Source: Cylindrotheca closterium
Lineage: Eukaryota; Bacillariophyta; Bacillariophyceae; Bacillariales; Bacillariaceae
Direction of reading: 5' to 3'
Assembly (NCBI GenBank): GCA_933822405.4
Contig: CAKOGP040002447.1
Location: 48,301-112,300, forward strand
Length of the DNA stretch: 64,000 nt
Below the pieces are notes generated by a model. That model was not told where the DNA came from. It saw nothing but the letters and a program-made list of their open reading frames with translations, and did not search any database. A program made the translations under genes and the position numbers. Shown here one piece after another: positions 34,130-45,274 of this stretch (the first letter of the stretch is position 1; each line of letters begins with the position of its first letter).

Positions 34130-35182
34130 ATGAAACTTCTATTCGCTGCTCCTCTTTTCCTTGCCAGCGCAAGTGCATCGAACTATCGAAGCGTCTCCCA
34201 GCATGATCGTGATCTCCAAGGAGGCGGCGGCGGCCAAGGTGGAGGCGGTGGAGGTGCAGGAGGAGGCGGTGGTGGAGGTGGTGGTGGTGATGGACCTGCT
34301 GGAGGAGGCGGGCAAGGTGTCACTTGCTCTACAACTGAGAATCTGAGTACAAGTGTCACTGGTCCAGCAGCTGCTCCGCTTCGAGGAAGTGTCGGGTGTG
34401 TCGACCAAGAAGCGTATGGTTTGAGAGACACGACCGCTATCCCAATCACACAAGGTCAAGATGCTTTCAATATTTATGGACCCATGGAAGCTGGATTCAC
34501 CAGCACCAATCCCGGAATGTCTTGTCTGGGGGATACTACCGTGTCGGGTGGTTTGGATACCTTGTTGGCCGAACATATTGTCAAGAATTTCTGCTCGGAC
34601 GATACTATTTCCGTATTAGATGCATGTGGTGGCCATGCCGTTCCATATCACTACCATGAACGCATGTCCTGCTTGTACGAGAGTGATTCAAATACCGGTC
34701 ACTCGACAAGAGTCGGAACGGCAGCCGACGGAAACGGAATCTATGGAATGTACATTGATGGCGGAGTCCTACCAACAGATCTCGATGTATGTGGTGGTCG
34801 ATCCGGAGTCACTCCTGACAGCAACGGTGAGACCGTTTACTACTATCCAATCAAGGCTTATGCGCCTTTCACACTTGGTTGCTATGGACCAGTATCCTCC
34901 GTAGACGAGTGTCGATCGTTGTACGGCTGCAATTCACAGGAGATTGAAACCATTACCACTGAGTTTGGAAGCGGCCAATACACTCTGGATTGCCCGTGTT
35001 TTGATGAAAATCGTTCGAATGTAGTCGATCAAGGATATCCAGGATACTTGGATCCCAGTCTCAAGCCTACAGAAACTAATAGTCCCAGTGGCAGTCCACC
35101 AACGACAACTGACTCTTCTGCATCCAAGAACAAATCGTTAATGGGAATGGCCATTCTCTCGATTGTGTATATAGTAATGTAA
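34130..35182 (+). CDS. Secreted YHYH-domain protein, probably GPI-anchored
   Basis: A 350-residue single-exon protein: signal peptide (MKLLFAAPLFLASASAS), a Gly-rich stretch (~31-65), then a Cys-containing domain with DACGGHAVPYHYHERMSCLY around residue 165-185 and IYGMYIDGGVLPTDLDVCGG, followed by TVYYYPIKAYAPFTLGCYGP. The HxxPYHYH signature and following GIYG(M/Y) and YYPI are those of YHYH (PF14240-type) secreted proteins, in which the His cluster is thought to bind a metal. The C-terminus has a Ser/Thr/Pro stalk and ends in a hydrophobic tail (SLMGMAILSIVYIVM), the layout of a GPI-anchor signal. A surface or wall role is inferred. A damaged copy follows 1.5 kb downstream. Confidence 0.78.
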   Translation: MKLLFAAPLFLASASASNYRSVSQHDRDLQGGGGGQGGGGGGAGGGGGGGGGGDGPAGGGGQGVTCSTTENLSTSVTGPAAAPLRGSVGCVDQEAYGLRDTTAIPITQGQDAFNIYGPMEAGFTSTNPGMSCLGDTTVSGGLDTLLAEHIVKNFCSDDTISVLDACGGHAVPYHYHERMSCLYESDSNTGHSTRVGTAADGNGIYGMYIDGGVLPTDLDVCGGRSGVTPDSNGETVYYYPIKAYAPFTLGCYGPVSSVDECRSLYGCNSQEIETITTEFGSGQYTLDCPCFDENRSNVVDQGYPGYLDPSLKPTETNSPSGSPPTTTDSSASKNKSLMGMAILSIVYIVM

Positions 35183-35525
35183 AAATATAAACATTCTCCA
35201 CCCAAGACAAAGTATACAGTCAATACTTTAGCATTACCGTGATTGAAGTTCTGAAGATGAGGATCTTTAAGAAAAAAGCTATATCAGTTCGAAATACCTT
35301 CTCCTCTCAGGCATTTCAATATTGAAAAGCCTGCTGCGCCACCAAAACAAAATACTTTCAAGTCACACATCAAATCGCAACCACGATTGTTAATTCTGCC
35401 GATAGTTCACAGCGATTATTAATAATATAGTCATCTTGGTATATATTACGATCACTATACTGATTCATTGATTCATTGATTGACTGATTGATTGATTCAA
35501 GGCCTACACAAAATTGATAAATACC

Positions 35526-36612
35526 ATGACAAGACTGCAATTGCTTGGTTGTTCATCATCTCCTCTTGCTGCTTGTCGGCACGATCATGACGACGACGAT
35601 CGAAATCGAAATATCGTGTCGTCTCGCGACCTTCAAGGCGGTGGTGGTGGAGGAGGAAGACCAGGAGGTGTTCCTGGTGGTGGTGGAGGAGGAGGAGGTG
35701 ACGGACCACCAAATGGGGGAGGATGAGGTGGCGGTCCACCTGATGGTGGTGAAGGTGGAGGTGGCGGACCATTGCACCCAATGGGGGAGGAGGAGGAGGC
35801 GGGCAAGGTGTCACTTGCTCAACGACTGAGAATCTGAGTACAAGTGTCACTGGTCCAGCGGCTGCTCCACTTCGTGGAAGTGTCGGGTGTGTCGACCAAG
35901 AAGCATACGGTTTGAGAGACACGACCGCTATCCCAATCACACAAGGTCAAGATGCCTTTAGTATTTAATGGATTCATGGAAGCTGGATTCACCAGCACCA
36001 ATCCCGGAATGTCTTGTCTGGGGGATACTACCTTGTCGGGTGGTTTGGATACCTTGTTGGCCGAACATATTGTCAAGAATTTCTGCTCGGACGATACTAT
36101 TTCCGTATTAGATGCATGTGGTGGCCATGCCGTTCCATATCACTACCATGAACGCATGTCCTGCTTGTACGAGAGTGATTCAGATACAGGTCATTCCACA
36201 CCAATCCCCATCCAAAGAGACAACAACAATGCCTAGTAATAGTAGGCAACCAGTGGAAATTCCCTTTACCACGCCAGCACTACTAGTAGAAGAAACCACC
36301 ACCACCACCACCACCACCACCACTACGACTACCACTACGACCAATAGTACTAGCCCAGCAGTAGTATCATGATTGGTCAATCCAACAGGAGTAGGACCAC
36401 CAGCAGCAACACCACCTACCATTATTCCGAGCAGTAGCACACAGCAGCCAGTTGGAAATGGTGAAAATCAGCAGGATGATAAGGATGATTCTTTCTGCTA
36501 TGGAGCTTCTTCCATGATTGTTTCCGTGCCCAAGATGATGACAATGACGTTGCTGCCATTGTGGTGGTGGTGTATTATACTACCAGTAGGATCTGGTAAA
36601 ATATGTGTATAA
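35526..36612 (+). pseudogene. Decayed tandem copy of the YHYH-type gene
   Basis: From about 35805 to 36190 the DNA is nearly identical to 34315-34695 of the upstream gene. The copy starts with a plausible ATG and retains the Gly-rich region (35630-35725), but it has a stop at 35724, a frameshift, a TAT to TAA change at about 35968 and loss of similarity after 36190, where ACC repeats (36295-36323) follow. Remnants of a stalk and hydrophobic tail (TPPTIIPSSST; LLPLWWWCIIL) are still readable at 36373-36600 and match the functional copy's layout. It cannot encode the full protein. It is a local duplication that has decayed. Confidence 0.82.
36295..36323 (+). repeat. (ACC)n microsatellite
   Basis: A run of ACC/CAC triplets inside the YHYH pseudogene at the place where it stops resembling its parent. 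Confidence 0.9.
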
Positions 36613-36899
36613 AAAATGCAAAAGAAGAACGATAATAGTATATATCCTATTCATTGTAATGGACATTCTTCTTATTATTCAGATCAGCTATACGCATTCA
36701 TTCTACCGGTATGCGTTGAGTCGAGGGATTGATCATGGTAACGAAATTGTACAGTATAACACAATACGAAACGAAAATATAGTAGAATATGGATTGGGTT
36801 TTTTGTTGTGTTTTGTTTTGCGACGATTGAAATCAAAAGTCTATGTATATATTATAGATTCAATCTCTAGAATACATGGATAGGAGGCTGCTCCAGACT

Positions 36900-36924
36900 T
36901 GTGTGTGTGTGTGTGTGTGTGTGT
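36900..36924 (+). repeat. (GT)n microsatellite
   Basis: Twelve GT units in the intergenic region between the YHYH pseudogene and the FCP gene. Confidence 0.95.
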
Positions 36925-37091
36925 TTGTAGCAATTAGCACAAATCGAGCAAGGGGAAAGGTTTCAGAAAAGAGGCATGGCTGAGCGAGCGAGGAATATGA
37001 TAAATATATGGCACATATGCATATAGCATATAAGTATACATATACACATACCACTCGTCATCCATCCGTCACATCAATATAATAAATATAT

Positions 37092-37890
37092 TTAATGTCC
37101 TGGAAGGTAACCTCCTGGAAGGATGGAGTTTCCCATAACTTCGTGGGTAACAAGTCCCCAGATTCCCATCATGGCGGCACGACCTTGGTTCAATTCAATG
37201 GTACGCTTTCGCAACTTGGTGGCTTCGTCCAACTTGTCCCATCCAAAGTCAAGGGCACCGTTGCGGTAGTCACCGACGAATTCGGCCTTGTTGTCGAGCC
37301 AATCGGCGTCACGGTTGACAATCTCGGCCACGGCAAAGAAGGCCAACATTTGCATGAGGACGTTTTGGCCATCGCGAGTGTCCAAAAGTGCTTGCCAAGA
37401 GGCAAGACCATCGGGGATATTCTCGGCACCGGGGAAACGGATTCCGGCGGCAGTGGTCAAGTAACCGACGACGGCAAGCATGGAAACACGCCCGTGCTTG
37501 AGTTCACGCTCGCGAAGGGCGTCAAACTTTTCTTGGTTTCCGTCTTGAATGAGCTTCAAAGGATCCCACAATCCCAACTGTGTTATAAAGTATGATTGTA
37601 TTGTGAGTGATTGTGTATTGATTGTAATATGTGAGTGAGTGAGTGAGTGAGTGAAATATGCAATACTCAATGGATGAATGAATGAATGATAACATCATCA
37701 TCAAAGCAAACTTCACAAACCGCACCATAACTTCCAACGAACTTCAACTTTTTTAAAAAGAACTTACAGGAGCAGTGACACCAACTTCCTTCTCGAAAGC
37801 GGCGACCGAAGTGGAAGCACGGCCTTGTTGGGCAGTGGGAGCAAAGGCAGCAGCAGATCCGGCAAGGGCGAGGAGAGAGATGACCTTCAT
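37092..37890 (-). CDS. Fucoxanthin-chlorophyll a/c-binding protein (Lhcf-like)
   Basis: Exons 37768-37890 and 37092-37577, joined across a 190-nt GT-AG intron, encode 202 residues. Exon 1 is the leader: MKVISLLALAGSAAAFAP has the AFAP plastid cleavage motif. The mature part has the three LHC helices: helix 1 with ELKHGRVSMLAVVGYLTTAAG (given in parts: ELKHGRVSML and VVGYLT), a middle helix around VLMQMLAFFAVAEIV, and helix 3 with RTIELNQGRAAMMGI. The E-x-x-H/N-x-R pairs of helices 1 and 3 that tie the complex and bind chlorophyll are intact. It acts in thylakoids, collecting light with fucoxanthin and chlorophylls a and c. It is most like the Lhcf group (LGLWDPLKLI start, GALDFGWD loop), though the subclass is not certain. 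The intron contains a GTGA tandem repeat. Confidence 0.92.
37627..37653 (+). repeat. (GTGA)n repeat in FCP intron
   Basis: About six GTGA/GAGT units inside the 190-nt intron of the FCP gene (TCAC on the coding strand). It explains why this intron is longer than its neighbours. Confidence 0.85.
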
Positions 37891-38130
37891 ATTGTACTTG
37901 TTATTGTTATTGTTATTATTATGATTAATATCCTGAAAAATAAAAATTATAAACTCACTCTCAACTTGAAGGAGAAAGGAAATCAAATTACCAACCACAA
38001 CTGCAACAGATGTCAGATTCGTGAATTCGGTCCGTCCACGCGTCCGGACGTGCGACACTGCATACGCAAATTCCTACCACGTTACCCAGCGTATCTTTGC
38101 AGTTCAATGACAAAAAAGATAACCATTTTC

Positions 38131-38150
38131 AATATTCAATATTGAATATT
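38131..38150. repeat. 20-bp perfect palindrome upstream of FCP gene
   Basis: AATATTCAATATTGAATATT is its own reverse complement. It sits 241 bp upstream of the FCP start and about 270 bp upstream of the divergent dioxygenase gene. It could form a cruciform or bind a dimeric factor; no function is shown. Confidence 0.8.
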
Positions 38151-38416
38151 TTTTATATATCGCATGCTCCGATCAGAAACTATTGTCCGATCAGTAATCG
38201 GGCAATCGAACGTGAATCGGATAGTCGAACATGATTAGCAATGATCGATAATGCGTGTCCGAGCAGAATATACTGTATGCTTTATATATTAGATTCGTTC
38301 TTGATCATTTATTGGCGTAATATCGAATCATCTTCTACACGCAGCAGTGTTAGTATAATACTGTAGTTTCATATCTATCATAATACAGCATAGTCTTTCT
38401 GGAAACCTGAAACAAA

Positions 38417-41224
38417 ATGAGTAACAACAGCAACAGCAACAGCAGCAGTAATGATGAGAATAGCAAAGATAGGGTCATCAATACTACAAAAGTGATCCAT
38501 ACAAAACGAGTTGTGGTGATTCGCAAACAGCAAACAATCAGATCGTCGACATCCACAACAACAGCGAAAAGAACAACAAGAAGTAACATTCAACAAAAGA
38601 ATAGTATTGCTTCCGACAATGGCAGAGAATCCATTGCAAATTGGCCATTCGCGATGAGATTCTTCTGTTTCGAGGCATCATTCATCATATGCTTGGGGAT
38701 TGCTTTGGCATGTCATCAAGCCATCTGGTATCACAAGGTCGTGCTTCATCCCTACTACTTGCAAACTTTCAAATGGACTCGCACCAATAGGCCATCCATA
38801 GAAGAAACCTACTATCGATTTGAGTGTACTGCCGAGGACATTACGGCGGAAACGGTTCAGGACTTGTTTGTTGCCACCACCAAGAATAAGAACAGGACTT
38901 CTACTCATGATGAAAGTGATGATGAAAATGATAGTACTGACGACGTATCATCCAATGACCATCATAATCACCACCACCACCACCACCATCATCGTCTTAA
39001 ATTCAGTCCCATGGAAGCCGTAGACAAGGCCATGACTCATGGAGCAGTGGTACTACCTCAATTATTATCCTCACAAACAGCCTCCAACTTACGAACACAC
39101 GTGGGAAAACGACTGCGAAACTTGGATCCAAACAGTAGGGAAAGTATCAAAGTCATCATGGGAAATAATCGATGGAGTTTTGCCTTGCGAGCGACGGAAC
39201 ATATCAGTGTAGTCAAGGCCTTGAGCGAACTAGGAAATCATCCGTATTTGCAATCGACGATAGAAGGGTTGGTGGGGAAACCTGCCGCCCTGATGGAATT
39301 CCAAGTCATCGTCTCGATCGAAGGAGCTCCGTCGCAATTTTGGCATGCCGATTCGGAACCGGAAGGATCTTCGGGCCGATTTGGAAATTCCTTTGTGCCC
39401 TTATATACCTTGCTGATACCGCTACAGGATACGACGGCAGCCATGGGAGCCACGGCGGTATGTCCAGGATCTCATCGGTGTCATTACACCAATGCCTGTC
39501 TTGGGTTGGGGGAGAATACCATGGCAAATTCCACCAACTGGACCAAGGCATCGGGGATGGGGGTCCAAGTGACGGATCCGAAAACTGGAATGATAAAGGC
39601 TGGGACTGGACTGCTCTACAATAGTCAAACCCAGCACCATGGCTCGGGACACAGTCATGGACAAGCACGAGCAGCATTGTTGTTGTCCTTTTCGAGTGCA
39701 CCACGATTTCAAAATGATAAAGGCGCCATAACACTATTCGGACAAGAACGGCCCGAGCGATTGCCTGCCATTGGGACTGTCTATGCGATTCATTCCAATC
39801 ATTTGGGATTTCTATTTGACGATTTGAAAAACCCTTTGAGATGTATGCATTCTCCATGGAAACGAAGTCTTGGGTGGCTCGACCAAACTCAGGGACGTGG
39901 TTGGAGCATGCCACTCTTGGATTTATTTCGCACCATCAATGAACAATTCGGATTTCGATTGGAAGATTTGACCAAGGAATCGATGGATGGTAGCTTGTAT
40001 CATCAGGTAGCGACCGTCTTTGGAATATATTTGGACCAGAACGACAATCAGAATGATGGACCACATTCCAAATTGGCGCCAATGGAGACTTTGATGGTGC
40101 GGCTAATGGAGCGAATTCGCGCGATTGGTTTGACAGTAGCAATTGCGATCTTGTTGGCGTATTTATTATCATGGGGAATGTCATTGGCCATGCCATCCGG
40201 CATCTTGCAATTCACATTGCTCCGATTGTTGATCATTGTTAGTTTGTTCAGCTGGTACAACATGAGCATCGGAGCTGAGACGAATCGATTGGCACAAAAA
40301 GCAAAGGCCTTGGCAACAATAACGGAAGCAACACAAGATACGGCCGACAAAGCAACACGACAACATGTGGATCCCCGGTCCTTGGTAATGCCCCGATACC
40401 AGGACATTCTGTTCCCAAATGTCGACACGAGGGATAGGTCCGTTGGGTCGCAGTCTTTGGCCATTGACTATTATCATCCAGGAAACAAGCGATGGCATGA
40501 TGTAACAAAGGCACAAACTTTGTGGTTTTTTACCTATTCGGGTCTTCCTCCAGTATTTCAAGAGGCAGTTCTGGTCAATATTGTGGATTTGTCAATGACC
40601 CAACACGGATTTCGGTTCTTGAAACGCAATCCAAACACAAGTGATTGGTCAGTGATGGAAATGGGGTCTATCCTTCAAGAGACTCGGCACCTGATGCAGC
40701 GCCAAGTCATTGATCACTTGTCTCATCTCGGTTGGATTGAACCGCGCAACCCTTGCGATCGCTTCAACAACAAAGACACACCGATATGTCGATTGTTGAA
40801 GTTCGAGAATGTATTCTATCGAGAGACAATACGAACAATCCCAGTTGTTACCGAACGACCTAGTTACTCTCTGGTCAGAGAGATCAACAAGAAGATTACA
40901 GCAAGAGCAATTCGCCCAAAACAAAAGGGAGAATATATGACACGAGCAACAGATGAGGAGGCAATCCATACTTCGGACTATTATGATAATGGTACTGCTG
41001 TCGAATTCCTCTCTCCATCCGGTAGATCGCGAAAGTGGATCAATGGTATCGTCATTTCAAGACTACCGAATGGTCCATCAAAGACTGATGGTGGCAACTA
41101 TTACACTTTGGAGTGTTTGGATGTCGAGAAAACGAAAGAGCATGGAATCCCGTACAAAGCAATCCGTCTTCCCAAACACCTGGCCCCTCTCAGCCTCTTT
41201 CTGCCAAAACTGCTATTTCGTTGA
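38417..41224 (+). CDS. Membrane-bound PhyH-like Fe(II)/2-oxoglutarate dioxygenase
   Basis: A single exon of 935 residues. A polar, Asn/Ser-rich N-terminus is followed by a TM helix (~80-103, FFCFEASFIICLGIALACH), then a phytanoyl-CoA-dioxygenase-like domain (~195-430). In it, WHADSE supplies the iron ligands His310 and Asp312, and QHHGSGHSHGQAR the distal His408 and the 2-oxoglutarate Arg418. The substrate is unknown; PhyH relatives hydroxylate lipids, sterols or small metabolites. Two more TM helices lie at about 571-615. The C-terminal third (~660-935) is soluble, with no motif I recognise. A poly-His stretch (encoded around 38965-38994) is low complexity. The arrangement, a TM-anchored catalytic domain plus a second unknown domain, is unusual for this family. 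It diverges from the FCP gene. Confidence 0.8.
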   Translation: MSNNSNSNSSSNDENSKDRVINTTKVIHTKRVVVIRKQQTIRSSTSTTTAKRTTRSNIQQKNSIASDNGRESIANWPFAMRFFCFEASFIICLGIALACHQAIWYHKVVLHPYYLQTFKWTRTNRPSIEETYYRFECTAEDITAETVQDLFVATTKNKNRTSTHDESDDENDSTDDVSSNDHHNHHHHHHHHRLKFSPMEAVDKAMTHGAVVLPQLLSSQTASNLRTHVGKRLRNLDPNSRESIKVIMGNNRWSFALRATEHISVVKALSELGNHPYLQSTIEGLVGKPAALMEFQVIVSIEGAPSQFWHADSEPEGSSGRFGNSFVPLYTLLIPLQDTTAAMGATAVCPGSHRCHYTNACLGLGENTMANSTNWTKASGMGVQVTDPKTGMIKAGTGLLYNSQTQHHGSGHSHGQARAALLLSFSSAPRFQNDKGAITLFGQERPERLPAIGTVYAIHSNHLGFLFDDLKNPLRCMHSPWKRSLGWLDQTQGRGWSMPLLDLFRTINEQFGFRLEDLTKESMDGSLYHQVATVFGIYLDQNDNQNDGPHSKLAPMETLMVRLMERIRAIGLTVAIAILLAYLLSWGMSLAMPSGILQFTLLRLLIIVSLFSWYNMSIGAETNRLAQKAKALATITEATQDTADKATRQHVDPRSLVMPRYQDILFPNVDTRDRSVGSQSLAIDYYHPGNKRWHDVTKAQTLWFFTYSGLPPVFQEAVLVNIVDLSMTQHGFRFLKRNPNTSDWSVMEMGSILQETRHLMQRQVIDHLSHLGWIEPRNPCDRFNNKDTPICRLLKFENVFYRETIRTIPVVTERPSYSLVREINKKITARAIRPKQKGEYMTRATDEEAIHTSDYYDNGTAVEFLSPSGRSRKWINGIVISRLPNGPSKTDGGNYYTLECLDVEKTKEHGIPYKAIRLPKHLAPLSLFLPKLLFR

Positions 41225-41397
41225 AGCCATAGAATAAACCAACGACAATCGCCGAATCAACGGATGTGATTTGAAAAGAGACAATCACGCCGTGAACGGA
41301 AAAAGCAGAAACATTATTGTTCAGTCACAGCAATCCAACCTATATGACAATCACTGCAAAAAGACGGATCTATTTGGATCAAAGAAAAGTAGAAGAA

Positions 41398-44300
41398 TCA
41401 TGGAGTTCCTGCTGTACTGCTCCAAACCGGCCTGAGATTATGGCTGCAGCCTGTATTTGTAGTGCACTGAGCGTTTAGCTCAACTCTTGTGCAAAGCCGG
41501 GCACCAACACTGGCACATGCTTCAAATGCGTCATACCAAGTCGTACCGGTGTAGCAAAGACCACCAATGGTACTTGCGGCGTAGGGACAACTAGCAGATA
41601 CTTTCGCAAATCCTGTTAATGCCGTATCAGCACAGCAACGTACTGCAGTGAATGTCCCAGAATCATCTGTAAGCCTGTTGGAGTTGAGCAGCGCATCTCC
41701 AGCACAACCACCAGTCTCACCACAAGCAACCCAGTGCCATGAGGTAATAGTTGGAGAGATAGAAGGTGTCGTGGAAGGCTCAACGCTTGGTGATGCTGAT
41801 GGCGATCTTGACGGCGAACTTGATGGTAGACCACTGGGGCTGAGCGACGGGCTCACACTAGGAACCATACTTGGTGCCATGGAAGGAATAGAACTTGGAT
41901 TCATGGATGGCGAAGTACTTGGCACATAGCTTGGAGTCATTGAAGGAAAAGCACTCGGATTTACAGACGGGGCATCACTAGGTCTGTAGCTTGGCACAGC
42001 AGATGGTGAAATGCTGGGACTGAAGGTCGGTCCGATTGATTGGGTGATCGATGGCCCGGCGCTTGGTGCCTCAGATGGTGGGAATGACGGAACCATACTT
42101 GGTGGCTCGGTTGGAACGACGCTCGGAACATTGGAAGGTTGGGCCGAGGGCACATCGCTGGGTGTCTCTGAAGGCACCTCACTTGGAATATTTGTTGGAG
42201 CCATTGATGGTTTCGAGGAAGGCTCCCGTGTAGGCTGCCCTGAGAAAGTAATAGTAGGTACCGTACTAGGGCTGATGGTTGGCGATCTGGTGGGTGCAAA
42301 TGTTGGGAACTGTGTGGTTGGAACAGGTTCCACAAATGGGTCTTGCAGTATCGTATTGACATCGATAACAACAATGTCCGTTTGTTGCTCGCCATTCTCT
42401 TCGTTGATATATGTGAATCGGAAGGCGCCCCTATCTCCCCCCAACCCTTGCGGCTGGTAGGCAATTTCCGTCACGAGATAGGCCTCCAACAAGTTGGGGT
42501 CTCCTCCTGTTCCTGTTGCGTTGCCACCTGACCCCGAACCTGATTCGGAGACACCGTCGTTTTCAGGAAGGACAGGAGTGACAAAGGCTCTGGTCATTTG
42601 AATAAAACCATCCGGAAGTTCGCCAATTTCGCTCAAATCTTCAGTTTTGAAAATAACAAGCTGCAGTAATCGTTGGAAGAATTCACGACTTGTGAAGTCG
42701 AACAACGCTGACGAAATCAGGTCCGTCCCGTCGATTGGTTCAATTCCATCTTGTTCCAAGCGGCGATATTGAAACAATCTTCTCTCCTCTTCCTTCTCTG
42801 TCGAAAAGAGTGGCTGGAGCGCCAGGCAATTGTCACATAGAAGGGTTGTCTCGAAAACAGCTTCAAGTAATGGGTTGTATCCTTCTGCAATCGAATCCCA
42901 GGTTTGGTTGACAAGTTTGGCTTCCGTCATCTCTCTCGATAGTGGGTCAAGGCATCCTACCGACTCCAGGTTTGCGCCGATGGTCAAATTGTTGTAAGCT
43001 TCTACGACAAGATTCTCCACAATCAACTTTTCCCGATTATCAAACGGCCGAGAAAATCCTTCGAATACCATGGTGAACTGTCCCTTTCGAACATCTGGAT
43101 CGAAAAGCCCGCAAATTGAAGTGGCTGGTGGAACAAAAATAGCAGTTGTATTTCCAAGATTGGTGGCGACCAGCCCAGCGGTGACTGCAGTCGCGGCAAC
43201 GGCTATCAATCAGTAAAGAAGTTCACGGTGAGTGGTGAGTGATTGGTTGGCATTAAATAGTGGCACGCATCATGACAGCATCCTTGTCGTACCTGAGGAG
43301 ACCACTACAGCTGTTGCTACTTGGCTAGCCACAGCAGCTGTGGCGGCCCCAGCAGCGGCGGCAGCAGATGCACTCGCCGCGGCTCCTAGAGATATAGATA
43401 GAGCAATGCAATTAGCAGACAATCAAATGAGATCAAATCTTGCGCTACGCGAAACAATTGCTGCAACAAGGATTTGTTCTTACCTGCTGCAGCACCGGTT
43501 GCAACCCCCGAGCTCGCTGCTGAACCAGCCGCACTTGCTGCCTATGTACATGAACAATAGTATACTTTGTGAGAATCATCATGATTCCATCGAATGATCC
43601 AATCGTTGAAGCGTCATCACATTCTTACCTGACCCGCAACCGCTTCCAACCCAGGAGGAGGTGCAACTCCTCCGCCTCCTCCTCCGCCTCCTTGACCGCT
43701 TGGTGGTGGAGCCGTACCTTCGAGCGGCACTGGAGCCTCGACATCCGAACCTCCACACAAACTTCCAAAAAATGACATGCAATGACCCGCCATCAGAATG
43801 AGGGCGGTAATCGATAAGAAAAGTAAGGTCATCAGCTTGCCAGGCTCTTCCGCTTCTTCCTTGTTCTCCAAATTCTCTTTCATGTTATCATCGGTGTCTT
43901 CAGCTGTATCGGTATCATCGATATCCTTGTCTTCTTGAAGTTTTTTGTTTCGAAAGTTTCTTTGGATTCGAATAGCTGCGTTTTCTGCCAGTGTGTACAA
44001 GAGAAAGGCTTCATCTACTCGATGAACTTCTTCCTTCACAGGAGGAGCTTCCACGTAGTCGCTTCTGTGACTCGCGGCCAAATCGTCATACGGCGGCGGC
44101 GGTATTGGAAAAGAAGATTGGCTGCCAGCTTCCGAATTAGTACCAGCTCTGGGTGTTTTGGGTGATTTGTAATAGCCCGCGTCGTCTCGTGTGGGAGAAA
44201 TAAGGCTTGGTAGACGTATAGAAGAAAGATTTGGATGATCATAATTAGGAGCAAAGTGTTCACGCCTTGGAGATAAAACCTGCTGCGGACGAAGAGAGTG

Positions 44301-44693
44301 ATGATTATAGTTGAGTTTCTGTTGCTTTGAAGCTTGGTGAAGGACACTATTGGAGGATCCTTCATGACCATCAGTCGCTGGAAGATTTTGCCTTACATTA
44401 GACTGTTGTCGTTTCGAAGAAGACCGACTCCTTGTTGATTCCGAATCACTGGGAACTGGTTTCGGGGATCGGGAAGAAGGCGGTTTGGGAGAGCGATATT
44501 GCTTTCGTTTTGATGATCCAGCGCTCCGGGGTGACGATATCGTACTCTTGACATTCCTTTGAGATCTTGATTTCCGGTCTCCCTCTTTCTTTGGAGATCG
44601 CACTCGCTTTGGCGAGCGTTCACGCTTTGGAGAATGCTCTCGCTTTGGAGGAGATGTCGATGATTTCTTTCTTGAAGATTTTGACTTATCCAT
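41398..44693 (-). CDS. Large IQ / transmembrane / Pro-Ser repeat surface protein
   Basis: Four exons, 43629-44693, 43484-43541, 43293-43385 and 41398-43202, with GT-AG introns of 87, 98 and 90 nt, encode 1006 residues. Order: a basic Ser-rich N-terminus with KREHSPKRERSPKRVRSPKK repeats; an IQ-like motif (AAIRIQRNFRNKKLQ, ~230-245) that could bind calmodulin; a TM helix (LMTLLFLSITALILMAGH, ~310-328); a Gly/Pro then Ala-rich linker carried by two tiny exons; a second hydrophobic stretch (AVTAGLVATNLG); a folded ~280-residue domain; a stalk of PSxxPSxxPS repeats (41800-42290); and a C-terminal Cys-rich domain with WVACGETGGCAG and CTRVELNAQC. The short N-terminal cytosolic part, TM and long external stalk suggest a surface or cell-wall-anchored protein with adhesive or sensory roles. 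The start is set at 44693 (MDKSKSS). Confidence 0.8.
41800..42290 (-). repeat. Pro-Ser stalk repeat (PSxxPSxxPS)
   Basis: The region codes for about 35 copies of a degenerate PS-x-x pattern, the common diatom stalk repeat. It is imperfect at the DNA level, so it is an old array rather than a recent expansion. Confidence 0.85.
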
Positions 44694-45274
44694 TTTTTCT
44701 TGCTTTTTTCGATTGGTTCTTGTGATGTATCTGATATTGCTGATGAGCAATGAGCAATGAGCAATGAGCAACGATCATCAAACAGTACAACAAGAGTGAA
44801 AGGAAAGATCTGAACTATCGTGTGCCAATACCGCGGTCAGATCTGCCAGGCGGATAGCGGATTCTGTATTCGTATTTTTTTTGATTGCCGCTTGGGGAAG
44901 TTGTTTTCGCTCTAATTCGATCGAGCGAAAGGGAACTCACTTCTACATATTGACTTGAACATGACTTTCTGTGTGCTATATGTATTTCTCATGGAAACAG
45001 CAGGCCCGTTCGATGTTCGTTGGAGGTGAAAGAAACCATTGGCGTGACCGTCATCATGATTACAATATATAGAAAAGATGCATTTGTTTGAATACCGTAG
45101 TTGAAAAGCTCGTCTAATCACTTGGTCGAAGGTGCAGTTGAGCTTCCAGTATCGGTGGTATTGTACGGTACCGATGCGTTTGCAGTTGTGTAAAATACAG
45201 TAATTTTACTAGTGAAATACCACTGTCAATATTAATACTCACCACAGACTTTTTGTAGGATGCCATCAACAATC
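44694..45274. other. Intergenic region
   Basis: No supported gene. ATGAGCA units are repeated three to four times at about 44737-44770, in the 5' region of the IQ/Pro-Ser gene. Confidence 0.4.

Noticed and set aside
34183..34449. Minus-strand Pro-rich frame over the YHYH gene's Gly-rich region
   Set aside because: Antisense shadow of GGT/GGA codons; the sense gene has signal peptide, motif and stalk.
42011..42460. Plus-strand frame opposite the Pro-Ser stalk
   Set aside because: Shadow of the PSxxPS repeat; the minus-strand gene is supported by four in-frame exons.
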